Of a DNA stretch of 19,552 nucleotides, positions 1-7,993 are shown one piece after another. Position 1 is the first letter of the stretch, and every line of letters starts with the position of its first letter. Origin of the DNA: Aureobasidium sp. EXF-3400 (taxonomy: Eukaryota > Ascomycota > Dothideomycetes > Dothideales > Saccotheciaceae); NCBI GenBank assembly GCA_024195585.1, contig SWBL01000572.1:1-19552 (forward strand), read 5' to 3'. The translations under genes were made by a program, and so were the position numbers. The notes under the pieces were generated by a model. That model saw nothing but the letters and a program-made list of their open reading frames with translations, had not been told where the DNA came from and did not search any database.

Positions 1-1118
1 GAGGCCACTGAATGCCTCCGGGCATGGATAATACTTGGTCTTATACAGCTATAACGACTGAGTATCACGATTATCACGATTATCACGAGCATGAGCAATT
101 GACTATACAGTAAGGACCGATCAATTGAGAAGAGACCCAGTATCGCTTACTATCAATCATTGGCCACGCTGCTGTAGAGTGTATCTCTGCCGGAGTTACC
201 TGTATACAACCACTAGTCATTTTTGAGGGTATCAACGTCAATATTGATTGGGCACCACACGATCCGCCTCCATACAAGTACGCTGCTGACCCTACTGCTT
301 GGATTAATGACGATATTGCGTATTGGTGGTTAACCGAGATGTTTTTACCACAAACGAAGCCTTCTGGCACACAGTACCGGATTCTACTATTTGACAACCA
401 TTCGATACATTTATCGAAGCAATTCGAAGACGAATGCCGAAAGCGAAGGGTTATAACTATCCCTCTACCTGCACATACATCAGATGTGTTACAACCCCTC
501 GATTTAATCATGTTCTCGCCAATCAAAGGGAAACATAAGGATAAGCTATACCAGCTTTGCGAATTAAACGACGGCGACAACACTAAAAAGAAAGACTTCT
601 GCCACCTATACCACGAGGCTCGCAAAGAGACATTTAAACCATCTAACTTCATATCGGCTTTTAAAAGGGCTGGTCTTGTGCCATTTAACCCTCAATCTGT
701 CATTAACCGGCCGGATGTCATCAAAATTATCAATCCACAGCTAGGTAACTAATCTGGTCTAGAGCCACAGCCACCAGTTACTGCAAAGACACTTGAGACT
801 GATCTATACCATATTTCAAGCGACCGTACTGTTGGTGTTGATGAGAAACTCGAGTTGACGCATTGGGTGGCTATCAAAGCTATCGGAGCCTTATCATCAA
901 AAACAGTCGAATTGAGCCAACAACACGTCCTATACCAAACCCTTGAATACAAATATAAGGCATTACAAGAGCAGAACGGCAGACGCAAGGTTCAACCAAA
1001 ACGAGGCCATCATCTCGTTGATCGCGAGGACATCGTAAACACACAAAACCAATGGAACAAGGAGAAACAAACCTCTCCACTACCCCTCCAAACCCTTCGT
1101 AGTCGTATGAAAGGCTAG
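1..1118 (+). pseudogene. Fot1/pogo-type DDE transposase, 3' part, interrupted by stops
   Basis: Reading frame 3 carries the C-terminal half of a DDE_1-superfamily (Fot1/pogo) transposase, the enzyme that cuts and rejoins the ends of a DNA transposon. Visible motifs are VECISAG and PLVIF near 174-222 (the strand preceding the second catalytic Asp), LLFDNHSIHL near 387-416 holding the second Asp, and LPAHTSDVLQPLD near 462-500 holding the third. A basic C-terminal tail follows up to the TAG at 1116. The frame is interrupted by TAA at 111, TGA at 126 and TAA at 750, and is otherwise continuous from 129 to 1115. All three stops could come from C-to-T changes in CAA or CGA codons, which suggests but does not prove RIP-type mutation. 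The N-terminal DNA-binding part and first catalytic Asp lie left of the window or are eroded. An ATG at 339 lies inside the domain and is not a real start. Confidence 0.8.
63..89. repeat. Three tandem copies of a 9-bp unit
   Basis: The unit TATCACGAT occurs three times head to tail, the last copy ending in G instead of T. It lies within the left part of the decayed transposase and may be local slippage. Confidence 0.7.
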
Positions 1119-1764
1119 GATATCAACCCTCAATCAAAACAAGTCGCTCGTTATTGAATGCGACCGTGGGAGGTGTTGTATGTTGAGATTTGGATGCTGT
1201 CCCGTTTCCCCGGTTGTCCCGTTACCAGGGGTTGGCCTGTAGATGTCATCATATACCTTCAACTACCCTTTTTCTAAAATACTTATGTCCAAATGCGGTA
1301 ATATCCATGGATTTCCATGGATTCCATCCAGTCCCTCCACTGGTTTGGACGCGTCGTACAAAAGGCCTCGACCGATATAGCTTCCGAGATTGGCAGTTCT
1401 CAGCTGAGAACTAATCCACTTAGAGAACTGATCAGTAAAGAAGACGTGTTTGCAGGTATCCTGGCGTGGAAGCGCTTGGGAGATCAATTATGTTATATAG
1501 AGCTTTGCTCGGAACATGGCCCCGCAGTCATGACACGGTCTCGGATCGAAGCATTAGATAGATTCTGGTTCTGCGATCACACATTCATAGGGGGTCATTG
1601 AGGTGGCAGGCTGTAACGTGGACAAAGGATGTGTGCCTTACACAGGAGGAGGACCAAGAAATGAAGACCTGGACCCCCATATCCGGCCAACCGGATCTGG
1701 GCGGAACCCCGCAGTATGCTACGCCTGCGATAAAGGGCAGCTTCTTTCCCAACCTCAACCCACG
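1119..1764. other. Non-coding gap between transposase relic and deaminase gene
   Basis: This gap presumably holds the 3' end of the Fot1/pogo element and the promoter and 5' leader of the next gene. TGTCCCG occurs twice, at 1199-1205 and 1215-1221, and could belong to a degenerate terminal repeat. A cluster of ATCCA/TGGAT words at 1301-1340 resembles the subterminal sequence of the hAT element at 15175-18580. An open frame of 94 codons from 1317 to 1601 has an ATG but no recognisable domain, and its start lies inside that repetitive cluster, so it is not called as a gene. Confidence 0.4.
1301..1340. repeat. ATCCA/TGGAT cluster resembling hAT subterminal sequence
   Basis: Two ATCCA and two TGGAT words lie within 40 bases, followed by ATCCAGTCC, the same vocabulary as both ends of the hAT element further right. 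It may be a relic of a related short element, but no paired terminal repeat was found here. Confidence 0.35.
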
Positions 1765-3492
1765 ATGAACAACGATAACTTGTTTGATACACATCGATCA
1801 CCAGGTCCGCCTTCTCAGTCTCCTGTGCCTCCATCTGCTTTTAGCTGTGGAGGTAGACGCGGAACAGCTCAACCCTCTGCTCTTTCTCAGTCGTTGGCTA
1901 CGGCCAATCCTTCTTTTGCATTAATGTATCGCCATAGTCAACAGCTTCCGGAAGCTCTTATCCTTCGATGGAATAGTAGAAAGGTTCGAGTTCGATGCCC
2001 ATACTGTCTTTACTCGCATGGACACGGTTTTTGCCACCCACCGGAGGAGGATAATATCGGTCAGGCGCAGCCAGGATGCGAAGTTCGAGTACCCGGAAAC
2101 CAGAGAAGAAGCGATTGCTCAAACTCTCAGATTGGGGGCGAATACTTGATAGGCTACCCATACACACAGGGTTCTGTTGCTTCTTGTCATGGTTGGGAAG
2201 TTGATACAGAGACATGCGAGTTTGTAACTGTTGATCATCAAGGCATAGTCGCAGTCCCAGTCGAACACTACCAAGACGGCCGAACCCTGCTACCGCAACA
2301 CCAGAAACAACCTCAGATTGAGCCTCCACTCCAAGACATCGAGAGCAGTACTGACGAGCTGGTCCCTGCCATAGATGCTTTGACTCTCAAGGATGGTGCA
2401 GGACAACAAGGATCTATGCTAATGCCGGACGAGACCATCGACGAGGTATTGAAGGAGCTCTATCTTGATCCAAAATGGCGACGAGACCTGTATTTCTCCT
2501 GTTCCATCTTTAGAGATATCCAGGGTCTCGAAGACCTTTGTCGTCGGTACCCGGATGACCCCTTGATAGGATCCGTTGATGATGAGGGCGATACGGCAGT
2601 GCTCTATGCCGCAACTGAAGATAACGGCTTGAAGACGTTACGATGGCTTCAGGATCGTGGAGACCCCATACATCAATCGAACCATTATGGCAGGACCCCA
2701 CTCATGGAGGCCGCGTTGTGGGGCCGTTTGGAAACCGTTCAATATTTGAGCCAACAAAGTATCAATCTCGGAGCGCGCGACGCTAACGGCATGCAAGCGG
2801 TAGATCTTGCGGCTGACACACAACGAAATGCAACGGAGAGGACTGTGCGATCTGGAGCTGTCTATCGTGAGCCTCCGAAAGCTAGCAGACAGCGTGAGCA
2901 GATTCAAGCCCTATTGAAGCGCCTCACCTCTCCCATACCAGAACCAATAGGAATAGGGATGGAAGCTCAGCGTCGCACCTTCTTCGAAAGGAGAAATGAT
3001 GGTAAGGTCGACATATACCGACCTCAAGTACTTCTCGAGCCACCCACTGGACCATGTGGACGCCAAAAGGCTTTCGCCACGCTAGACCGAGGTTCATGTT
3101 ATCCCTACGTAAACACGATGAGTGGCTACTCTCATGCCGATTGGCCGAATGTGTTGAACAATACAATATGGACAGAGAATGCGGAAAAGATGCGGGCGTT
3201 ACTTGGTTTACCAAAAGACAAGTCTGCAGCATCCCATGTCGAATCTCAACTGCTCGCATACCTCCTCGATCGTCATTCACTGCATTTGCTTGAAGATGAT
3301 TGTGATCGAAAAGAATTAGCGAGTGCCATGCCCGTCTACTCCCTCCAACCCATCATTACGGTCAGCAAGCGAGACCTTTGCAAAAAGTGTTTTGACCTAT
3401 TTGAGCGCTTCAAAGGCCAATTTCCAGGCTTTGATATCACATTTCACTGCGTTGGAGACTCAACTGCTACTCCTTTCCTGGTGCGACGATAG
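1765..3492 (+). CDS. Ankyrin-repeat protein with C-terminal nucleic-acid deaminase-like domain
   Basis: A 575-residue single-exon protein. I chose the ATG at 1765 because it is the first ATG in the frame; the frame is open back to 1603 but without an ATG. Residues about 75-155 form a Cys/His-rich region (CPYC, then SHGHGFCH). Residues about 225-265 contain ELYLDPKWRRDLYFSC, which I associate with fungal ankyrin proteins. Residues about 270-352 carry two to three ankyrin repeats (DDEGDTAVLYAA, YGRTPLMEAALWG, DANGMQAVDLAA). The C-terminal third has a deaminase-fold signature: H491-V-E493 as zinc ligand and proton-shuttle Glu, and C539-x2-C542 as the other zinc ligands, after a hydrophobic strand ending ITVSKRD. 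This architecture matches the fungal ankyrin fusions to DYW/SsdA-like deaminases described from comparative genomics. Substrate and role are unknown; a part in conflict or mutagenesis is inference. H-V-E rather than H-A-E is slightly unusual. No frame disruption is seen, so it may be functional. Confidence 0.7.
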   Translation: MNNDNLFDTHRSPGPPSQSPVPPSAFSCGGRRGTAQPSALSQSLATANPSFALMYRHSQQLPEALILRWNSRKVRVRCPYCLYSHGHGFCHPPEEDNIGQAQPGCEVRVPGNQRRSDCSNSQIGGEYLIGYPYTQGSVASCHGWEVDTETCEFVTVDHQGIVAVPVEHYQDGRTLLPQHQKQPQIEPPLQDIESSTDELVPAIDALTLKDGAGQQGSMLMPDETIDEVLKELYLDPKWRRDLYFSCSIFRDIQGLEDLCRRYPDDPLIGSVDDEGDTAVLYAATEDNGLKTLRWLQDRGDPIHQSNHYGRTPLMEAALWGRLETVQYLSQQSINLGARDANGMQAVDLAADTQRNATERTVRSGAVYREPPKASRQREQIQALLKRLTSPIPEPIGIGMEAQRRTFFERRNDGKVDIYRPQVLLEPPTGPCGRQKAFATLDRGSCYPYVNTMSGYSHADWPNVLNNTIWTENAEKMRALLGLPKDKSAASHVESQLLAYLLDRHSLHLLEDDCDRKELASAMPVYSLQPIITVSKRDLCKKCFDLFERFKGQFPGFDITFHCVGDSTATPFLVRR

Positions 3493-4216
3493 CATAAGTC
3501 TAGTGTGACCACCGATCGAATCAAACATATTTACTGGTTGGTATCTATATTGATCAGGCACTTGGAGGAATTGATCCGACTGCTCCAAGAACACAGACTT
3601 CGGCTGGCCACTGATAATGAGACCTGTTGTCTCAATCGGCAGGTGGCCTACTGTCACCCGGGCAGTAGGGACTATCAACACATCACGCTTGTACTCAAGA
3701 CGCTAGACCCTAATCTAGCGTAGCACAGGCAGAACTGACAATAGGCGAACTGGAGGCGGTATCGAGAAGCGTCTTGAAGGAATACGTCGATAGTATCGAC
3801 GTGGTTGTCGATGCTACTTGTGGTCGTATCGATGCATGATCCGGTGCCCAAGTTGCTTAATAAGCATACACCAATACGCAGTCCGGCCATCACTCGAGTT
3901 GAGGATGTAGTCGCCGTCTTGGCAATCGAGCAATCTACGTCGTCTCCAATAACCATGGTCAATGGCTGAGAAAATGATCGAAGTATTTGTATGTGTGTGT
4001 CAAGTTTGAGGATGTACATGTACAGATCATGTGCCTTTACAATGCAAGGCACCCTTGGATGGAAGGATGAAGAGCAAGGGCAAGGGTAGCAGTTTGCAAC
4101 AAGTGGAAAGTGAGACTAAGTGACAGGAAATGGAGTAAAGTGAATTGATGTTGGTTTAGGTACTCCAAAGAACCTATTTATAGTCAGGGATTGACTCAAC
4201 CTTAGTAATTGCTTCG
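3493..4216. other. Gap with no recognisable gene
   Basis: No conserved domain was seen on either strand. On the minus strand a TATA-like CTATAAATAG lies at 4171-4180, and two overlapping open frames run leftward from about 4050, one to 3675. Both are short, neither resembles a family I know, and they contradict each other. On the plus strand a 72-codon frame (3505-3723) follows the deaminase stop and is probably 3' untranslated sequence. Confidence 0.3.
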
Positions 4217-5203
4217 TTGCAAGGCCATCAAGAGACATATGTTTCGAACCTGCCTACGCAAGCTCAAAAGCGACAACGAGTAGCCTTAACTCTTGTGGAA
4301 CCTCTCCAAAGATTGAGGCGAGCTACAGCACAAGCTGCCACAGCACATATTCACCGATCAGGAGCTATGCTTGCACAGTCGGGAAAACGACCGGACTGCG
4401 GCGGCGGCGCTTCGTAACCTGCGTCCTGCCTACGCTGGACGCGATAAACTTCTACCAGACGGCAAAATTGTGACACGGACATTTGTGCTCTGAATAATAT
4501 TATCGAAGAGTGTGAGATTCAAGAAGCGAAGCAACGACTTGAATAAAAGTGGGAATCACTTTGTAAGGTTCGTGGGCGTAGCCAAGTCCAGCATCACAAA
4601 TATGACGTTATCTTCGACCACACAGTGACTGTCCAGCAACTGCTCACCGCAGTTTTCACTGGGGCGTTGTCAGTGCCCCCGGAAAACAGTCGGCTGTCTG
4701 ACGAGGAACAACGCGCTCCCTTCGACTCTCGCAGTCAGTGGATATACAAGAGGAACCAAAGGGTTGATTGGTGGCGCTCTCGACCGTCCCGTGTCGTTGG
4801 ATGGAGTGTTAGAGCTTGCTCACCTCCTGGGGCATGGCTCGGCGTCGCATCGCCTGGACGGAGACCAGCCGGGTTCATTCCTAGCCTGCCATGCGGAGAA
4901 GCAGTTCTTGGTGTTTATGCTATGGAATCACACAACTGCCCTTGAAGATATCTATGGTGAAGCACAGCTGAATGGTCGTGAACCCACGCGTCTCTCGCGG
5001 CTTCGAGCCAAGACCTTTTTTACCAGCCTGCTAAGGAGAAAGCCTATGTATGTGATAAGTGTGACCCATTCTGTGCCAAGGCTGCGAATCGTTTCGGCAT
5101 GACTTTGGTGCTGTATTCAGTGGGGAGGTCTGGAATCGACCTTAGCTATCGTTGGCCACCGCGGGCTTGTCAAGAAGTTCTCAACAATGTTACGATGGAG
5201 TGA
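4217..5203 (+). pseudogene. Decayed second fungal deaminase-like gene
   Basis: Coding sequence survives in pieces that alternate between two frames: about 4217-4315, 4323-4490, 4484-4739, 4735-5015 and 5020-5203. That implies at least four frameshifts, plus an in-frame TAA at 4544. The pieces read in order as one protein. A helical, charged N-terminal part contains NNIIEECEIQEAKQRLE. Then comes a conserved stretch with LLGHGSASHRLDGDQPG, then ACHAEKQF with the deaminase H-A-E at 4890-4898. After a frameshift near 5018 follow YVCDKCDPFC with the paired zinc Cys at 5051 and 5060, and a final strand RFGMTLVLYSVG; the stop is TGA 5201-5203. The motif order is that of SsdA/DYW-like fungal deaminases. 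It is clearly diverged from the intact gene at 1765-3492 (H-A-E instead of H-V-E, no ankyrin repeats seen), so it is not a recent duplicate. The 5' end is not defined. Confidence 0.65.
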
Positions 5204-5255
5204 TAGGAGGGAAAAAATGTTACTTCGCGCGCTCCATCCTCGCGATCAAACCTGA

Positions 5256-5669
5256 CTCTGCTTTACCATACCTCCATTGTATCTCGGGGCTATCAAGTGC
5301 CGAGACCCAATCACAGGACGCGTAGCCGTTTCCATCCTCGAAGAAACCAATGGCTGCGAAGGCTTCTAGGACGCGCGTCTACATGCAAGAGTTGCCAGAA
5401 GATGGATGGAAGTAGAAGAGTCCAGCGTATTGATCTACGAAGGCGCGAAGACCGTCTACATGGAACTGGAACCAGGGCTCATGATGCGGATGATTGCGGA
5501 TGGAGAGGTGAGGGTTCCGCAGAAGCCCATAGAGTATTTTCGCGTCCGCGACATGGAGATCAGTAACATCACGGAGGGTATCCTAGGCTCTTGTACGATC
5601 ACGATACGAACGTATCCAAATGGCCCTCTCGAGAAGAAGGCAGAGTGGACAGAGGTCCTTCACTCTTAA
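5256..5669 (+). pseudogene. C-terminal fragment of a fungal C6 transcription factor (DUF3468-like)
   Basis: One frame runs from just after a TGA at 5253 to the TAA at 5667-5669, broken only by a TAG at 5367. It starts PPLYLGAIKCRDPITGRVA, continues with ETNGCEGF, then after the stop DARLHARVARRWMEVEE, and ends with FRVRDMEISN and a short beta-rich tail. The order of a KCRDP-type helix, a repeat-helix step, an ARIAxRxMxxEE-type helix and an RVRDVE-type strand is the usual C-terminus of Zn2Cys6 regulators with a Fungal_trans_2/DUF3468 domain. In that family a Trp normally sits where the TAG is, so a single TGG-to-TAG change is likely. No zinc cluster or middle domain lies upstream; the preceding sequence belongs to the decayed deaminase. 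The gene is therefore truncated at its 5' end. An ATG at 5406 would give an 87-residue peptide but is inside the domain. Confidence 0.55.
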
Positions 5670-5847
5670 GCCTTGTATATTAACAGCTGGAAAGAGACTT
5701 GGGAGGACATAATCAGAGACAAAGAAGCAATAGGAAAAAACTATGAATTAGATTTCTGTTCAGACATACAAAATAGGTACAAGCCGAAAAGCAGTACGAA
5801 TTTTACGATAAGATCTTCAGGCCATCATCATGAACCATTCAAGCGAG

Positions 5848-6605
5848 CTATCCGCGAACAGCTCCGGGGACAGCGAAGCTCGATTGAGTGTCAGCAAAGA
5901 TCCCAGCGGGATTCTTCTCGATCAGGCTGATGTGTAAACCGTCGGCAGTGTCCTTTCCGTTGGCCAACAAGCCAGTCTTGAAAGGACTCTGCTGGCAGCC
6001 AACACTGCGGCGGACACCATTGCCGACATAGATGAGGTTGGGGAGAGCGATTCTAGGGGAACCGGAAGCACCCTTGGCAGCCTCGTGAATTTGTGTGGCG
6101 GATGCGGCGGGAGATTGGTACTCGCCATGGAACTTGTAGATCTCGAAATTGTAGCAGATGAGGTTCAACTCGCTGCCGATACCAACCTTAAAGAGACTCG
6201 AGGTATCGGCGAAATCACCAGTGGGAGTTGTGCCGTTGACGATTTGGTCGGGGGTGGCCTTGACTCCGTAGTAAGAGGTGAGTTTGGAGGGAGAGGAAAC
6301 TGCCTCGGGATATTTGGCGGGTGTTGCGGCGCTGCCCTTGGAGTAGTCGACGGATCCCCAGCCGCCAGGAGGGGCGGTGCACTCATGGAGATCTTCTCCG
6401 GTACCCTTAGGATACTCATGAAGGTCGCTGCCTGTACCCTTGGGGTAGTGATGGATGCCCGACCGCCTGAAAAGTTGAAGGTCAGTAAGGGGTCGAATTG
6501 AGTCGATATATGGCTTCGAAGTCTGATCCTTGGAGCTGCGACCTCAGTATGAAGAGCAAAGGCAACAGCCGCCAGGGTGACGATAGTGGCGACAGTGAAC
6601 TCCAT
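5848..6605 (-). pseudogene. Secreted CHRD-like fungal protein with a single frameshift
   Basis: The minus-strand ATG at 6605-6603 opens a signal peptide (MEFTVATIVTLAAVAFAL, then small residues and AAP). About 25 codons in, near 6530, the frame shifts by one base and then stays open to TAG at 5850-5848. With one missing base restored in count only, the product would be about 252 residues. The mature part has two 11-residue repeats (HxYPKGTGxDL), then a CHRD-like domain: GVKATPDQIVNGTTP, LNLICYNFEIYKFHG, ATQIHEAAKGASGSPRIALP and a closing FAVPGAVRG. Fungal proteins of this type are secreted and of unknown function. A GT...AG intron (donor GTCGCA, acceptor TTTTCAG) can be drawn near 6480-6555, but it leaves the wrong phase and removes sequence that reads as coding (SKPYIDSIRPLTDLQ). 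A real one-base deletion or a sequencing error is the better explanation. Confidence 0.7.
6388..6453 (-). repeat. Two tandem 33-bp coding repeats
   Basis: Two in-frame 33-base units (6421-6453 and 6388-6420) encode HHYPKGTGSDL and HEYPKGTGEDL, and a third unit starts with HE. Synonymous differences between the units show the duplication is not recent. They lie between the N-terminal linker and the CHRD-like domain of the minus-strand gene. Confidence 0.8.
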
Positions 6606-7641
6606 GTTAATATGCCGAAGTGTCGTGTTGCTTTTCGGTCGCTGGTTGTATCGTTGTTGTTGATGTTGGCGATCGGTGTGTGGATGATGTCTTTTCCAAC
6701 GAGGGCAGATACACATACTCATACCATTCCATCGCTCAAATTGATTTTGTATCCCGAGACATTCATTCCTAAGGCGCACGTCATAAATCGAATGCGTTCG
6801 TGCCTGCACTGCCTGAGGAGATGTTTGCCAAGGGTCTTGTACTAAGGAAGAGAGTTGTAGCAGTTGGTGATATCTTTCCCGGGCATTCCTTTGCTAAGGG
6901 GTTCGATTCCCAGCATATAGATCAGGTTCGCCAAGGTCGTTGATCCTGCTTGTCGTGGCAGGAGTGGCATGCTTGGCGTACGGTGGGCGTCTGGAGGTGG
7001 AAGACAGCTGGACCGCATGCTGATCGTCACTCAACCTCTTTGTTCGCTACTGATGTTCCTGGCGGTTATGCTAGTTGTCAATCAGCCTATTGGCAACAAG
7101 GGCCTTGGTATTGAAGGCGGAGCAGAATTCTTGGCTTGATGGTCTTCCAGTCAAGGTGATTTGCAGATCATCCGCGCGAAGCCGTGGCCAAGTTCATGAG
7201 GAGAAGAAGGAGACGAAGAGAGATGCGACTCACGAATCCTCCGAGTTGTCTCAATACAGACGTAATGCCAAACTGAAGCAACGGGGGATTCTCAAGTACA
7301 GGGCGTGACAAGTCAAGATAGATTGTACGAGTCTTGGGAGCTTACGTAGGTTCAACGACACTTGGAAGGCAAAGCTGCCGGCTTTCCGCAAGGGGACTGC
7401 TTTCGTCTGTCGTGTCGCAGGCTTGTAGTCAGTTACGGGCGAAAAGTATGCAAGAGCTCAGGACGCAGGGGAAGTTTGACCGAAGTTTTGGATAATGAGC
7501 ACATTGGCAGGCTTGGAAAAGCGCATTTTGGTGAGAATCGTGGTGGGACGAGAAGCAGAAAGAACTGGGCGAGCACGAAGTGATCAAACGTGCGGCTTGG
7601 CATCTAAGGGACGCACCTGCCGTAGCTGAAGAAGCGCTGAG
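6606..7641. other. Gap with no recognisable gene
   Basis: The left part presumably holds the promoter of the minus-strand CHRD-like gene. The remainder has only short open frames on both strands with no recognised motif. A few plus-strand pieces near 6850-7120 read plausibly as protein but are broken by stops and could not be assigned. Confidence 0.3.
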
Positions 7642-7893
7642 TTACCAAGACGACGAAGAAGGAGGGCAACTCCTGCTCTCGTGGCGCCAGATTAGCATGC
7701 CGGCAAAGGCGACTATGGCAAAGCAATTAAGCTGCAAGACCATGGACAGGCAGATCAGAATGGAGACCAAAAGTATGCCAAGGTGCCCAGGAAACCATGC
7801 CCAGCAATTAGTAGATTGGCGCAACTCGGTCTCTGTTGGCATTTCTTTGCCAGACATGTCAAAAGAAGCACGATGGCCGGCCGTGACTGTCAT
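7642..7893 (-). CDS. Possible small membrane protein or fragment
   Basis: The minus-strand ATG at 7893 opens an 83-codon frame. After a polar N-terminus (about 30 residues) it has a long hydrophobic stretch (HLGILLVSILICLSMVLQLN and FAIVAFAGMLIW) followed by basic residues, as expected for one or two membrane helices. It would be divergent from the gene at 7994, with about 100 bases between the starts. I recognise no family, and chance hydrophobic frames of this size are common, so this is a weak call. Confidence 0.2.
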   Translation of the reverse strand: MTVTAGHRASFDMSGKEMPTETELRQSTNCWAWFPGHLGILLVSILICLSMVLQLNCFAIVAFAGMLIWRHESRSCPPSSSSW

Positions 7894-7993
7894 GAGTCTC
7901 CTGCCTGAACGCCGTCTATAACATCCCGCCGACCTTTTTGCGTGTCAACTGAGGCCGCCTCGTACTTGCAGCCGCCCGGATTTAAGCTGGACA

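Noticed and set aside
1317..1601. A 94-codon plus-strand frame before the ankyrin-deaminase, possibly an upstream exon
   Set aside because: Its start lies inside the ATCCA/TGGAT cluster, it has no motif, and the downstream gene has its own ATG with a complete domain set.
3675..4052. A minus-strand frame with a TATA-like box upstream (4171-4180)
   Set aside because: No known family, no convincing start, and a second overlapping minus-strand frame looks equally plausible; not enough to call a gene.
5406..5669. An 87-codon ATG frame right after the deaminase relic, at first considered a possible immunity-like partner
   Set aside because: The same frame extends upstream through one TAG and matches the C-terminal pattern of fungal C6 transcription factors, so the ATG is internal.
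6480..6555. A candidate intron in the CHRD-like gene (GTCGCA to TTTTCAG, with a CTGAC branch-like site)
   Set aside because: Removing it leaves exon 2 in the wrong phase, and the removed sequence reads as coding in the downstream frame; a one-base shift explains the data better.
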